DNA of 64,000 nucleotides from Plazaster borealis (GCA_021014325.1 CM037461.1:22491376-22555375), one strand, 5' to 3'; shown: positions 1-10,979, numbered from the stretch's first letter. Notes: generated by a model from the letters alone, not told the origin. Translations and numbers: made by a program.

Positions 1-4
1 CGCC

Positions 5-175
5 CGTGGCAGGAGATTCTGTCCCCCATAAGGCTAACTGTGTACAAACTTCTTTTGATAACGCCCTCTTTTGAATCATCCTCCTCCAGCCCATGTTAAT
101 TTCCCATTTGGGGACAGAATCTCCGGGGACAGATTTCCCTGGGACACATCCCAGGGAAATCTGTCCCCCGGAAAC
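5..175. repeat. Short terminal-inverted-repeat element with a flanking hairpin
   Basis: The start of the window carries a short version of the element seen whole at 57662-58276. It begins with GTGGCAGGAGATTCTGTCCC and ends with GGACAGATTTCCCTGGGACA. The last part (about 110-175) folds back on itself, because the end sequence is repeated in reverse orientation straight after. Only part of the element may be inside the window. Confidence 0.6.
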
Positions 176-244
176 CACTGCTCAAATGGGAGACTTTAGA
201 ACGCTAGGTGGCAGCAGACTTAAATTTCTATTGATCACGTAGTT

Positions 245-460
245 GCGAGCATGCGCACATTACCGAGAACAATGGATTTACCTGATAAGTCTGCTGCCAC
301 CTAGCGTCCCAAAAGTCCCCCATTCTCTCGAGGTTTGGATTTTGGGGATGAGAGGGGGATACGAATTGGCCGCCATCGTTTATGAAACGTGCACGCGGGA
401 AAGGCTATCATTGGCTGAGAGTCGTGCACCTTTCCATTGTTTGTCATCAAAGATTGTGTT
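245..460. repeat. Dispersed repeat fragments
   Basis: Positions about 250-325 match about 4492-4566 (shared words ACCGAGAACAATG and GATAAGTCTGCTGCCACC). Positions about 366-450 look like a diverged relative of the element at 30866-31026 (shared ATCATTGGCTGA and TTTCCATTGTTTG). No gene is supported between 1 and 1600. Confidence 0.45.
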
Positions 461-674
461 CAATAACGTCATGCGCAATCCATCTCACTAGACAATAAAT
501 AATCTTCTGCAACATTTGTTTTAATAATAGTAACAGTATACAACTGCATGCACAGCACAACACAGTACAGCACAGTACGATAATGTGTAAAGGTCAGAGG
601 TCAACACATGGCTTGCTATAATAGGTCTACATAGTGCTTGACTACAACAACTTAGGCTACATTGTTTTCCAATA

Positions 675-802
675 GACTATGTGCAAGTCTCACGCGTTTT
701 CGAACATTGCGACCTGTTAAAGTGCGCGAGTTTGTTTCCATCATAGCAACGTACGAGGGGACCATGTGGTCCCCAAAATGTTCGAGGCGCGAGACTTGCA
801 CG
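675..802. repeat. Foldback element of about 125 bp
   Basis: The left arm contains GTGCAAGTCTCACGCG followed by TTTTCGAACATT. The right arm contains AATGTTCGAGGCGCGAGACT. The arms are near-complementary, as expected of a small non-autonomous DNA element or stable hairpin. From 803 to 1600 I see only AT-rich noncoding sequence. Confidence 0.5.
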
Positions 803-1989
803 GTCGATTTCAATTCAACTCAACATTTTATTTCCACATTGAAAACAATAATTATAATGATATGAGACACAATCAAGCAGGGGAAAATAATATTCCAAAG
901 ACTCGCAAGTCTTGTATAGAAATACCTTTAGAAAGCAGGACTTCCAAGTTACAATAGATCGTACACAGGACAGACACGTGATGGAAAAGGACAAACAAAC
1001 AAAGCTATAAACACGATCTAACAAGCTAGGATGAAACAAGAAGATCTAGAAACTTATAGAGGTGAAGGATGAACAGAGAAGAAGCTATAATACCAAAATG
1101 CTGCTCACTGTGGGTTTTATCCCTCCAAGATGAAGAAGAGCCCTAAAATTAAAGAGAATTTACAATGAAAAGGTGTATGCCAAAAGAAAAACGGTCCAAA
1201 GGTCGCGGACACAAGCTTTGTTTATAGTAAATATTATGCAAACAAGAAAGTTGCACCAGGCCCAAGAACACTGAGGGCGCACTTGGTATCGCTACATTAA
1301 GTTAAGGTGAAAACTCAAAGGCCCCATAAGACACCAGTGTGAGCGGAGTGGCGGGATAACCAACAATCATTTCACTTATTCAATTGCCAGAGTATGCCTG
1401 TCCCAATGCGCATGATCGGCGCGCACAGGATCCTGGGTGAAATCTGAGTCCAAGCAACACCGGCAACTATTGTGGCGCGCTGATTTTTAAGCAAAATGCG
1501 GTACACAAACTATAAAACCTGACGTATAGTTACAGGAAAACTACAGCATGACGTCCATCTTGGCAGCTTGATTTTTATTTTTTAACTGTACTCGGTTTCC
1601 AAAGATGCATTGCTGATATGGCACATTTAGTCATCATGCTGGCAGTTTATCGTCTATAAACCAATCCTATTATATTAATGCTCAAAGCAGATTACAATAA
1701 TCTATATCACGGTTTATGAAGCATAGTTTTAATTACCATAAGAACACCGTACAGATTAAAGGCATCGTACACGTTTGGTAATGATTCTGATTATTAATAG
1801 CAATAAAAACTTACTTGGTAAGAAGTACAGCAGCTTAGTATAATGGATTTTGAGAAACTTTGAAGTATACTGCGGTTATGTAAGAATATATCACTTTTTA
1901 TCCTCTTAAAACGCTTGTGCATATTGCCCATGTTTAGTCATCATGCAAGCAGTCATCTAACCCAATAAAGCTTCAAGCAGATTACAATA

Positions 1990-2908
1990 AACCGCCACCG
2001 ACGCCACGAAGTAGCAAAAATGGTACATATTTCAATTTTGTTTACATATTATTATTATTTAAACAATGTTAACGAGGCCTACAACTTCATGAAGTTTCAA
2101 CGCTTCATGAGCTTTACTTACTTTTTAAATTACGGTAATTAGGCTTTGCAACTTTGCACCGAGCCTGACATATTTTGTTGACGCCACGAAGTAGCACTGA
2201 TATTCAATTTACAAACACGCATAGTAATACATTGCTGTGCTACTTCGTGAAAACGGAAAAATGTCAATTGTTCGTTAATTTTCGACGTCACGAAGTGGCA
2301 CGCATCTTATTGCTTATTGTTTATTTATTTATTTAGGACGAAAAACATTTAAAAAAACACCGTATAAAAAAAATAAAATAATGAAGTTCAATGCATCAAG
2401 TCTCCACTGTAATAAAACTAGTTGAAAATACCCTACAATTTTGTAGGAAAGCTTGATTTTAAAAAGCGTTCAACTTTAAAGACACTGGACACTATTGGTA
2501 ATTGTCAAAGACCAGTCTTCTCACTTGGTGTATCTCAACATATGCATAAAATAACAAACCTGTGAAAATTTGAGCTCAATTGGTCGTCGAAGTTGCGAGA
2601 TAATAACACGAAGTTGTGTGCTTTCAGATGCAATTGATTTCGAGACCTCAAAATCTAATTCCGAGGTCTCGAAATCAAATTCGTGGAAAATTACTTCTTT
2701 CTCGAAAACTACGTTACTTCAGAGGGAGCCGTTTCTCACAATGTTTTATACTATCAACAGCTCCCCATTACTCGTTACCAAGTAAGGTTTTATGCCAATA
2801 ATTATTTTGAGTAATTACGTGTCCACTGCCTTTAAACGCCGTTTTCTCCGATTGTTACTTTTTACTGGTATCTACTTCTGTGCTTCTTCGTGGCGTCGGT
2901 GACGAAAC
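1990..2908. mobile_element. Inverted-repeat element with CACGAAGTAGCA ends
   Basis: The left end reads ACCGACGCCACGAAGTAGCA and the right end reads GCTTCTTCGTGGCGTCGGTG, which are inverted copies. Further copies of the CACGAAGT core lie inside near 2183, 2240 and 2285 in both orientations. It interrupts a sequence that is continuous at 36530-36690, so it is an insertion. A family-A TTAA element (2476-2835) is nested inside. No transposase ORF is visible, so it is non-autonomous. Confidence 0.6.
2476..2835. mobile_element. TTAA-flanked inverted-repeat element, family A, variant
   Basis: It runs from TTAAAGACACTGGACACTAT to CGTGTCCACTGCCTTTAA. It differs from the other family-A copies by an internal palindrome with ATTTCGAGACCTC in both orientations. 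The short ORFs here belong to the repeat and are not genes. Confidence 0.7.
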
Positions 2909-3146
2909 GATCTGGTTATATAAAGCATGGTTTTAATAATAGCTTAAACACACCGTACAGATAAAAGCCAACTTTTCACAATAAGTATTTAGCTATACAC
3001 TTCACTTTCCTGGATCAAAGTACTTTATTGAATTCTTTCGTGAATTTGTACAGACCCATTTTTCTCAGAACGATGTCATCTGATGTTTTGGATATTGTTA
3101 ACTTGGGACTGTAAGGATATTTACATAATATTGGATGGCTTTGAGT

Positions 3147-3243
3147 GTGATACAAGAATATGTTGCTCGAGCTATGACAATATTGGACGAGTCGAAGACG
3201 AGTCCAATATTGTCATAGCGAGAGCAATATATTTTTGTATCAC
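3147..3243. repeat. Near-perfect foldback
   Basis: GCTATGACAATATTGGAC is followed after a short loop by GTCCAATATTGTCATAGC. The outer flanks (GTGATACAA and TTGTATCAC) also pair, so the whole 97 bp can form one long hairpin. Confidence 0.65.
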
Positions 3244-3394
3244 GCGAAAACAAAGCCATACAATACAATTATTATTATCTATATCAGGCTGACTAGCGAA
3301 ATAACCAAATTTAACTTGCCTACATGCTAAAAAAGACGGGACATAAAACTTCACAAAAATCGAAAGTTTTAAAGAATATTCAGGAATAAAAGAT

Positions 3395-3915
3395 ATATTC
3401 GTTATCACACGCGCGCTCGTGGAATACGGAAAATATAGCGCGTCTGCGTCCCAGCGAAAACAATATTGAAATGTCATCCGGGTACTTGCGCGAAGTTCCA
3501 GGATGACAGAGCAATATGAAAACAATATTGATCAGTCATCCTGGGGTGCGTTTTGGCGGCTGTAACCAATAATTGTTTCTGACGTCATAACCAAAACGGT
3601 AACCGAGCTCACAACTCGGTTATCGTTCAGTCTGAACAGCAGAACCAACGACCAACAACCGAAACAGTTTTTGGTTACTGCCGCCAAAACGCACCCCTGG
3701 TACTTGCGCTGAAGATATTAAATACACTGATTTATTTTACCACTTGGAAGCCTTATATAGATAATATTATAAGTTATCACACAAGCACGAGTGGTATACG
3801 GAAAAATATAGCACTTCTGCGTATCCAACGAGGCCGAAGGCCGAGTTGGATATGGGACGCAGACGCGCTACATTATTCCGTATTCCACGAGCGCGCGTGT
3901 GATAACGTATTTATC
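3395..3915. repeat. Foldback with a nested element
   Basis: TATCACACGCGCGCTCGTGG near 3403 pairs with CCACGAGCGCGCGTGTGATA near 3883. The adjoining GCGCGTCTGCGTCC pairs with GGACGCAGACGCGC. The separate inverted-repeat element 3542-3698 lies between the arms. From 3916 to 4490 I see no gene and no clear repeat structure. Confidence 0.55.
3542..3698. mobile_element. Short inverted-repeat element (GGGGTGCGTTTTGGCGGC ends)
   Basis: The left end GGGGTGCGTTTTGGCGGC and the right end GCCGCCAAAACGCACCCC are perfectly inverted. The interior (about 120 bp) is noncoding. The family is not assigned because the target duplication is not clear. Confidence 0.7.
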
Positions 3916-4712
3916 TTCAAGCAAACTTGATGCGTAGTTAGAACACACAATACGCAGAGTGTGATATGGGCCGTGCAATATAAGTTTATATCACACCCCT
4001 TGTTGCCATGGATCGACCAATCAGAATCGAGTATTCAGGCCTGCTTGAAGATAATGAATGCTATGACAATTTTTAACAATTAGACATGAATAATAGGGAC
4101 TTGTGTAATGTAATTTCCCACTCAACTTTCTAGGAAACTTGATAAATTTAGGCTTTAAAGTTGGTCCTATTTGGCTTTGGAAGTGGAGAAGTGAAAACTC
4201 ATGAAAACTTGCAGAAAGTCGGTTTGGGAAAAAACACATTGTTTCGGGGGTGGGTTTTTTTCTGGGGTAATTAGCAAAAATTCCAAACGGTTGACCTTCC
4301 AAAAATTGAAAAGAAATCTGAAGTTTGGTTGTCCGAAAATAACGTTCGAGGTTCTCAAGAGGCTGAGAGACTTTAAATATGTTTTGAGTATTTTGAATAT
4401 TTTGCATTTAGCCTTGGTTGATGGGGAGCTTATTTAGTATGGTGCACCCGTACATTTCCATTGCTTAACGGTTAACGTAAAGTTCAGAGCATGTGCACTT
4501 TACCGAGAACAATGAAAATCCCGATAAGTCTGCTGCCACCTTGCGTTCCAAAAGTCCCCCATTGAATTTCAGGTTATTTTTAAAATATTTTAATCGAGCA
4601 AAGCAAAACATACTAATAAGGAATATTCTGGGATTTCCTTCCTCAGCACATATAGGAAATTCAACATCTGAAACTGTTACTTATCAGAGACTGTGGTTGC
4701 CTGGTGATAATT

Positions 4713-4912
4713 TTATTGAGTTTCCAAGATGGAAATTAGATCTGAAAAGTGTTTGTTCATTTTACGAGTTTCTGCAAGATTGTCGCGCTCAATCTTTAGG
4801 CGATCCTGTTCCACCTGCAGCAGAAGTGTGTCCAATGAACTGTCGGTAGAGGGCGATGTTTCACTTATTCCAACATCACCATCAACGTCTTCAGGGCCTG
4901 GCGTCATTGATG
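4713..4912 (-). CDS. Left VWC gene, terminal exon: coiled-coil tail
   Basis: This is the last coding exon of the left copy. The acceptor is CTTAATACAG at 4913 and the stop TAA is at 4713-4715. It joins in phase 1 to the VWC exon at 6140-6340. It encodes about 66 residues: an acidic, Pro/Ser/Thr-rich stretch (PGPEDVDGD, SPSTDSSLD) and then a charged helical segment (VEQDRLKIERDNLAETRKMN) likely to form a coiled coil. The right-arm homologue (34676-34968) is longer, with an extra stretch after the first Leu-rich turn and about 20 more residues at the end, so this copy is trimmed. An AATAAA (4712-4717) overlaps the stop codon. A downstream ATTAAA-like site is also present. The function of the tail is unknown. 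Confidence 0.75.
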
Positions 4913-5084
4913 CTGTATTAAGAAGACAAAATAACAACATCCCGAATACCATTGGATTATAAAATAAAAAGCAGTTCAAATAACAATTAGGGACCCAAAT
5001 TGTCCCCCAACCCAAGTTTGTTTTTGGTTTGTTTTTCAAACCCAGATACAAATGAGATTGTCCAAGTTCAGAGAATGATTATGC

Positions 5085-5458
5085 TTAAAGGCATCGTACA
5101 CGTTTGGTAATTGTCAAAGACCAGTGTTCTCACTTGGTGTATCCCAACATATGCATAAAATAACAAGCCTGTGAAAATTTGGGCTCAGTTGGTCTTCGAA
5201 GTTGCAAGAAAATGATGAAAGAAAAAACACCCTTGTTGTACAAATTTGTGTGCTTTCAGATAGAAATGAAAAATTCTTGCAAGAAGTTTTTATTATTTAA
5301 GTGAGAAATTACCTCTTTCTCAAAAACTACGTTACTTCAGAGGGAGTCGTTTCTCACAATGTTTTATACTATCAACAGCTCTCTGTTGCTCGTTACCAAG
5401 TCAGTGTTTATGCTGATATATATTTTGAGTAATTACCAAACGTGTACGATGCCTTTAA
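5085..5458. mobile_element. TTAA-flanked inverted-repeat element, family A
   Basis: The ends are TTAAAGGCATCGTACACGTT and AACGTGTACGATGCCTTTAA. This is a clean full-length copy of about 374 bp and a good reference copy for the family. It lies in the last intron of the left VWC gene. Confidence 0.8.
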
Positions 5459-5689
5459 CATTGTTTCTGGTAATGAAACCAAGGATGCCTCATAAGTGAC
5501 CAGCATAAACACTTGAGCTTGCAAGCCTGAGGAAACCTGTAAACAAGGGTATATGCTGTGTGAACCAGACACACAGGGGTTAACCGCTATACTCTTCCTA
5601 TACTCTTCCATCTTTAATTTCTGTGACTGTTAGTAGGATGAATAATATTGTCAAGTTTGGAGAAGGGTCCTGATGGGAACCAAATCAAA

Positions 5690-6060
5690 GCTTTCAGGGT
5701 GGGGGCGCCCTAACAAAGGATGATATTGATTGTAATGGGGGCGATGTTTCTTAAAACCTAGCCTGAACATCTGACGTCACACTTCGAGGCTCGTGAAACG
5801 CCAGATAGCGGGCAGGGTCCTGCTAGTTGATCTCACATCCACAGTAAATTCACATGTAGGCCTACATGTACACATAGTGAATAAAACGTACATGATGTAT
5901 ACAAATTATGCACACGCTGCATGCAGACGACCGAAAGTGCAAGCTGACATACATCACCTCCGACCAATCGTAACTTTATCCAATGAAATCATTGTATCCA
6001 ATGAAATCATTGTATCCAATTAAAATCATTGAGCATGTATTAAAACCCTTCAAGGATACG
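5690..6060. repeat. Dispersed repeat in VWC-gene introns (family R)
   Basis: Words such as CCTAACAAAGGATGA, CACTTCGAGGCTCGTGA, TGCATGCAGACGACCGAAAG and CCAATGAAATCATTG recur near 6520-6905, 7365-7725, 8160-8730 and 32000-32270. They recur inverted near 39966-40370. Most left-gene introns between 5.5 and 8.8 kb carry a copy, so it was amplified with the exons or used the same sites. Confidence 0.6.
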
Positions 6061-6139
6061 TTCAATCAGAATCCTATGGTAGCACGCGTACTGTAGCTGT
6101 ACCGCAACTTATGAAACCTCAATGTTAAAGATGACTTAC

Positions 6140-6340
6140 TGTTGGTGCAGATCTTGCAGCATTCCCCTTCAACTTTGATTCTCTGGCTCGAACTGCAGGT
6201 TAATGGAGGACATGTCTCAAACTGACATCTCAAGGTGGAATTATCACAGACGCAGTATGAGCAGTCAGTCAGCTCCTCACGCTCACCATGAAGTACACTT
6301 TTGCCATTGTACATACAGGGAAGATCGTTTACGATGACAT
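6140..6340 (-). CDS. Left VWC gene, VWC exon 6
   Basis: A 201-nt exon with acceptor TTGTAG|AT and donor CA|GTAAGT, phase 1 at both ends. It encodes one VWC module: LPC, then C-x2-C-x-C (CSYCVCDNSTLRC), C-x4-C and a final ECCKIC. VWC modules are disulfide-rich extracellular domains, often found in proteins that bind BMP-type ligands or matrix. Whether that applies here is inference. The first two thirds are nearly identical to the next exon upstream (6986-7186), and the last third differs (PPLTCSSSQRIKVEGECC against PPHTCSQSQEIKIKGKCC). Confidence 0.85.
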
Positions 6341-6985
6341 CTACAAATTGTAGGAAAAGGGTAAAATGAAAAGACAATTCAACAAAGCTTAGTATCACTC
6401 TGATGTGTTTTTGTCGAAGTGTCAAACGTTTGATGGGGAAATACACTCTGAAAACTCCCGTGTCAGTATGGACAAGGGTTCTGATGGGAACCAAATAACA
6501 GATTTCAGGGTGGGGCGCCCTAACAAAGGATGACATTTATTGTAATGGGCGATGTTCCTTCAAATCTAGCGTCACACTTCGAGGCTCGTGAAACGCCAGA
6601 TACCGGGGTCCTGCCAAAAATGATCTGACATCCATTTCACATGGAGATTCGCAGTCAATTCACACGTAGGCCTACATGTACACGTAGTGAATAAAACATT
6701 ACCGGTACATGCATGTACAAATATTATGCACACGCTGCATGCAGACGACCGAAAGTACAAGCTGACAAACTACATCACCTCGGATCAATCATGGAAAGCT
6801 TATGTCAATGCACGTTTATCCAATGAAATCATTGTATCCAATGAAATCATTAGGCCTGTAAGACCAGTGCCTGTGACAGGGGACCAGTCTACTTAAAACC
6901 CTACAGGGATAGGTACAATCAGAATCCTACGGCGGACTGTAGCTGTACCGCAACTTTTGAAACCTCAATGTTAAAGATGACTTAC

Positions 6986-7186
6986 TGTTGCGGCAGACCT
7001 TGCAGCATTTGCCTTTAATTTTGATTTCCTGGCTCTGACTGCAGGTGTGTGGTGGACATGTCTTAAAGTGACATCTCAAGGTGGAATTATCACAGACGCA
7101 GTATGAGCAGTCAGTCAGCTCCTCACGCTCACCATGAAGTACACTTTTGCCATTGTACATACAGGGAAGATCGTTTACGATGACAT
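6986..7186 (-). CDS. Left VWC gene, VWC exon 5
   Basis: A 201-nt exon, phase 1 at both ends, acceptor TTGTAG|AT and donor CA|GTAAGT. The 5' two thirds match exon 6 (6140-6340) and the 3' third matches exon 4 (7807-8007), so it looks like a junction product of unequal exchange between neighbouring units. The cysteine pattern of a VWC module is complete (CSYCVC, CHFKTCPPHTC, KCCKVC). Nothing suggests it is nonfunctional. Confidence 0.85.
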
Positions 7187-7806
7187 CTACAAATTGTAGG
7201 AAAAAGGTAAAACGAAAAGACAATTCAACAAAGCTTAGTATCACTCTGATGTGTTTTTGTCGAAGTGTCAAACGTTTGATGGGGAAATACACTCTGAAAA
7301 CTCCCGTGTCAGTATGGACAAGGGTTCTGATGGGAACCAAATAACAGATTTCAGGGTGGGGCGCCCTAACAAAGGATGACATTTATTGTAATGGGCGATG
7401 TTCCTTCAAATCTAGCGTACCGGGCAGGGTCCTGCCAAAAATGATCTGACATCCATTTCACATGGAGATTCGCAGTCAATTCACACGTAGGCCTACATGT
7501 ACACGTAGTGAATAAAACATTACCGGTACATGCATGTACAAATATTATGCACACGCTGCATGCAGACGACCGAAAGTACAAGCTGACAAACTACATCACC
7601 TCGGATCAATCATGGAAAGCTTATGTCAATGCACGTTTATCCAATGAAATCATTGTATCCAATGAAATCATTAGGCCTGTAAGACCAGTGCCTGTGACAG
7701 GGGACCAGTCTACTTAAAACCCTACAGGGATAGGTACAATCAGAATCCTACGGCGGACTGTAGCTGTACCGCAACTTTTGAAACCTCAATGTTAAAGATG
7801 ACTTAC

Positions 7807-8007
7807 TGTTGCGGCAGACCTTGCAGCATTTGCCTTTAATTTTGATTTCCTGGCTCTGACTGCAGGTGTGTGGTGGACATGTCTTAAAGTGACATCTCAA
7901 GGTGGAATTATCACAGACGCAGAATGAGCAGTCTGTCATCTCCTCGCGCTCACCATGATTTAAATGTCGGCCTTTGCGCATACAGGGAAGATCGCTGGGA
8001 GGCAAAT
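7807..8007 (-). CDS. Left VWC gene, VWC exon 4
   Basis: A 201-nt exon, phase 1 at both ends, acceptor TTGTAG|AT and donor CA|GTAAGT. The product begins with PPSDLPCM, like exon 2 at 10276 and the right-gene exon at 32393, and then has the usual CSFCVC, CPPHTC and KCCKVC cysteines. Its 3' half is identical to exon 5, while its 5' half is more diverged. This places the breakpoint of the 821-bp duplication inside the exon. Confidence 0.85.
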
Positions 8008-8204
8008 CTACAAATGTTAGGAAAAGATAACATGAAAAGACAATTCAACAAAGCTTAGTATCATTCTGAGGTGTTTTTGTCCACGTGTCAAACGTTTGAT
8101 GGGGAAATACACTCTGAACACTCCCGTGTCATAATATATGGACAAGGGTTCTGATGGGAACCAAATAAAAGATTTTAGGGTGGGGGCGCCCTAACAAAGG
8201 ATGA

Positions 8205-8400
8205 CATTTAATAATAATAATAATAATAGTGGCTTCTTATATAGCGCACATATCCGTCACTTAGGGTGACGCTAAAGGCGCTTTTAACGTTCATTATTTT
8301 CCTGCAAGGTATTGTGGAGCTACGTTTTTGAAGTATGAGACCAATTTGTAATAGACCTTTTTTGCAAATACACAGTGTGCACAAGTTTCCCATAGAGCCG
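8205..8400 (-). mobile_element. Truncated SINE or LINE tail
   Basis: An (AAT)n run is followed by CTTATATAGCGC and related words. The same 3' tail is found on the longer SINE copies at 9225-9650 and 31195-31615. The tRNA-like head is missing. Confidence 0.5.
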
Positions 8401-8479
8401 CAGTGCATGCTGGTCTTGCTAGCGATCAAATTGATTGCTTTTGATCGCTAGCTAGACCTGCATGCACTGCGGCTCTATG
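8391..8479. repeat. Perfect-armed hairpin
   Basis: CATAGAGCCGCAGTGCATGC pairs with GCATGCACTGCGGCTCTATG at the other end. The loop side has a second pairing (TAGCGATCAAA with TTTGATCGCTA). Total about 89 bp. Confidence 0.65.
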
Positions 8480-8816
8480 TTCCTTAAAACATGGTGGGGA
8501 ACCCTAACAAAGGATGACATGCATGCATGTACACATAATTATTATGCACACGCTGCATGCAGACGACCGAAAGTACAAGCTCACAAACTACATCACCTCG
8601 GACCAATCATAACACAGATATGGAAAACTTATGTCACTGCACGCTTATCCAATGAAATCATTGGGCCTGTAAGATCAGCGCCTGTCTTCATCCGCAAGAA
8701 TAGAGATAGGGGACCAGTCTACTTAAAACCCTACACTATAGATCAGAATCCTACCGTAGCACGCGTACTGTAGCTGTACCGCAACTTGTGAAACCTCAAT
8801 GTTAAAGATGACTTAC

Positions 8817-9020
8817 CTTTGGGGCAGATCCTGCAGCATTTCCCTTCAACTTTGATTGCCTGGCTCTGACTGCAGCTTAGTGGAGGACATGAATCAAACA
8901 TACAATTCAAGGTTGAATTATCACAGTCGCAGAATGAACATTCACTCAGCCTTGAACGATCACCATGAAGTAACATTTGGCCATTGTGCATCATACAAGG
9001 AAGATCGTTTACGATGACAT
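8817..9020 (-). CDS. Left VWC gene, VWC exon 3
   Basis: A 204-nt exon, phase 1 at both ends. The acceptor is TGTGTAG|AT and the donor AAAG|GTAAGT. It is the most diverged VWC module of the left gene (CSFCDCDNSTLNC, FDSCPPLSC, KCCRIC), yet it keeps all expected cysteines. It probably represents an older duplication than exons 4-6. Confidence 0.85.
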
Positions 9021-9224
9021 CTACACATTTTAGGAAATGATAACATGAAAAGATTCTTCAACAAAGCTTAGTATTATTATCATGCTTAAGCTACGTTACT
9101 GTTGCTGGGATTTAATTAAAAGTGTTTAACCTGGATGAATCATTGTGACAACAAAAGCAACGGCATTTTGTGTACTAAAGTATCTTGTACTATATACAAA
9201 GTATACACTGCACAGAACTATATT

Positions 9225-9650
9225 AGAATTAATAATAATTAATAATGCAGTTCTTATATAGCGCTTTATACTCCCGAAGGGTGTCTCAAAGCGCTCAGTA
9301 TTTTTCCTACAAGGTAAGTGGAGTTACGTGTTGAAGTATGAGACCTATTCCTTTGCATAGCACCATGTAATGGTTTACAAGGTGCTGTGGCGCAATATGC
9401 AGCCAATCAAACCAGGAACACCGGGGCGAACCCCTTCTCTTTACGATAAGTGCACTGGGTTCTTTTACGTGCATTACACAACACACGGGACCTACGGCTT
9501 AACGTCCCATCCGAAGGACGAAGCATGTGGTTAAGTGTCTTGCTTAAGGACACAAGTGTCACGACTGGGATTCGAACCCACACTCTGCTGATCAGAAACA
9601 CCAGAGCTTGAGTTCGGTGTTCTTATCCGCTCGGCCGTTGCTTTTGTTGT
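9225..9650 (-). mobile_element. tRNA-derived SINE, minus orientation
   Basis: Read on the minus strand, the element starts with a tRNA-like head: a GCCGAGCGGATAAGA A-box region, then GGGTTCGAATCC as B box (9567-9579). A conserved middle follows (TGTCCTTAAGCAAGACACTT), ending in an AT-rich tail with AATAAT repeats. A very similar copy lies at 31195-31615. Both have the same orientation on the plus strand, so they are independent insertions and not mirror copies from the inverted duplication. Confidence 0.75.
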
Positions 9651-9761
9651 CACATTAGAACATTCAAATAATATGAAATGTAAACCAGTCATATGCAAAG
9701 ACGTAATATTCAAATAAATAACTGGATGTGATGCTTCGATCAGTCAGACTTGGTCTCATCA

Positions 9762-9972
9762 TATTTTTGACCGCATGAGGGCGCTTTCTTCAGGGAGTGT
9801 CTCGCATCACAATTACAGTTTCATCTTATTTTAATTGGCTGTATGTAGTTTTCTTGCATCAGTGACGAAACACATAAACATAATAATAACAAAAATGAAA
9901 AAACCCCGTTTGTTATTTGTTTTTCATCACGTAAAAATTGGTCCACAAACGCCCTCACACGGTCAAAAATAC
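9762..9972. mobile_element. Inverted-repeat element with TTTTTGACCGC ends
   Basis: The left end TTTTTGACCGCATGAGGGCG and the right end CGCCCTCACACGGTCAAAAA are inverted. The interior is noncoding. Related copies lie near 10980-11108 and 35330-35630. Confidence 0.65.
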
Positions 9973-10275
9973 TCGAATCGGACCATAATAAACTGATCAT
10001 GGCACGGCCATTTTTGTAGACTTGACTCAAGTCCCAACCCCGTGCCATCGCCAGAAAACTATTGTTTTGTGGGTCCATTCTCGGGACCACATTTTGACGG
10101 CGAGCGCGCACTGTACGGCTTGTTTGCTAGTTGGCGCGATATGCTTGGGACCTCTCCAAGAGAACGGGACATGAATCAAGTCTACCATTTTTGTAATACC
10201 GTAGAATGTCATAATAAGAACAGCTTACATTAAACAAAACCTTTTGAAACTTCAATTTTAAAGATGACTTAATAC

Positions 10276-10476
10276 CGTAGTCGCAGACCTCGCAGCATTC
10301 CCCTTCAACTTTGATTCTCCGGTTATAACTGCAGCTTAGACGTGGACATGTCTCAAACTGACATATCAAGGTGGAATTATCACAGACGCAGAATGAGCAG
10401 TCAGACAGCTCCTGGCGCCGACCATGAAGAACAATTTGGCCATTGCGAACACAGGGAAGATCGCTGGGAGGCACAC
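10276..10476 (-). CDS. Left VWC gene, VWC exon 2
   Basis: A 201-nt exon, phase 1 at both ends. The acceptor is TTTGTAG|GT. The donor is unusual for this gene (ACG|GTATTA instead of CA|GTAAGT) and is placed so that phase 1 is kept. The product starts PPSDLPC and has CSFCVC, CPRLSC and ECCEVC, a complete VWC cysteine set. No counterpart of the 450-nt exon of the right gene is seen between this exon and VWC exon 1. Confidence 0.8.
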
Positions 10477-10619
10477 CTACAAATGTTAGGAAAAGAGAAC
10501 ATAAAAAGAAAATTCAACAAAGCTTAGTATCATTCTGAGGTGGTTTTTCAACTGTCAAACGTTGGATGATGAAATACACTATGAAAACTCCCGGGGTCAG
10601 GATGGACAAGGGTTCTGAT

Positions 10620-10830
10620 GGGAACCAAATCGAAGAGGGGGCCTGTAGTCATTTCTGGGTCAGGCTGACCAGGAAACTGGGATCAATGAGATATTGACTA
10701 GGATTCTGCGTCAGTATGACTTATTTGTTGGTCATTTTAGACCCAGAAATGACTACAGGTCCCAGGGGACCCGGATCGGGTCAACTCTGACCCAGGAGTA
10801 CTTTTATTTAGAGTGTAGCCAACAATCCTG
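10620..10830. repeat. TE-like repeat related to the GGGTCA minisatellite
   Basis: The words TCATTTCTGGGTCAGGCTGA, ACCCAGAAATGACTACAGG and GGGTCAACTCTGACCCAGGA show internal inverted symmetry. The same vocabulary occurs at 12165-12762, 28795-29165 and 35125-35340. Confidence 0.5.
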
Positions 10831-10979
10831 ATGCTTCACGGAGGCAACGGAGGCAATTGCCTCAATGCCCTTGGTGCCCCTTGAAAGGTTCCAATAGAAA
10901 TGACTTATTTATTGGTCATTTTAGGCACAGATTCGAGGTCATACTGACCCACAAAAAGAATCCTGGCCTCACGGGAACG

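Larger units (their letters stand above)
1610..3045. repeat. Outer end of the left arm of the inverted duplication
   Basis: The words TAGTCATCATGC, CAGATTACAATAA, TTATATAAAGCATGGTTTTA and CACTTCACTTTCCTGGATCA recur, reverse-complemented and in mirrored order, at 36420-36690. Part of the segment (about 1610-1760) also looks like a local direct copy of 1925-2960. A separate element (1990-2908) interrupts it. Confidence 0.6.
6915..8560 (-). repeat. Tandem duplication of about 821 bp carrying a VWC exon
   Basis: Sequence starting near 6915 recurs almost unchanged 821 bp later. The exon 3' half, splice donor and following intron are shared by the copies at 6986 and 7807. The unit starting near 6063 is a further close copy at an offset of about 850 bp. 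Near identity, including introns, points to a recent event. Confidence 0.75.
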
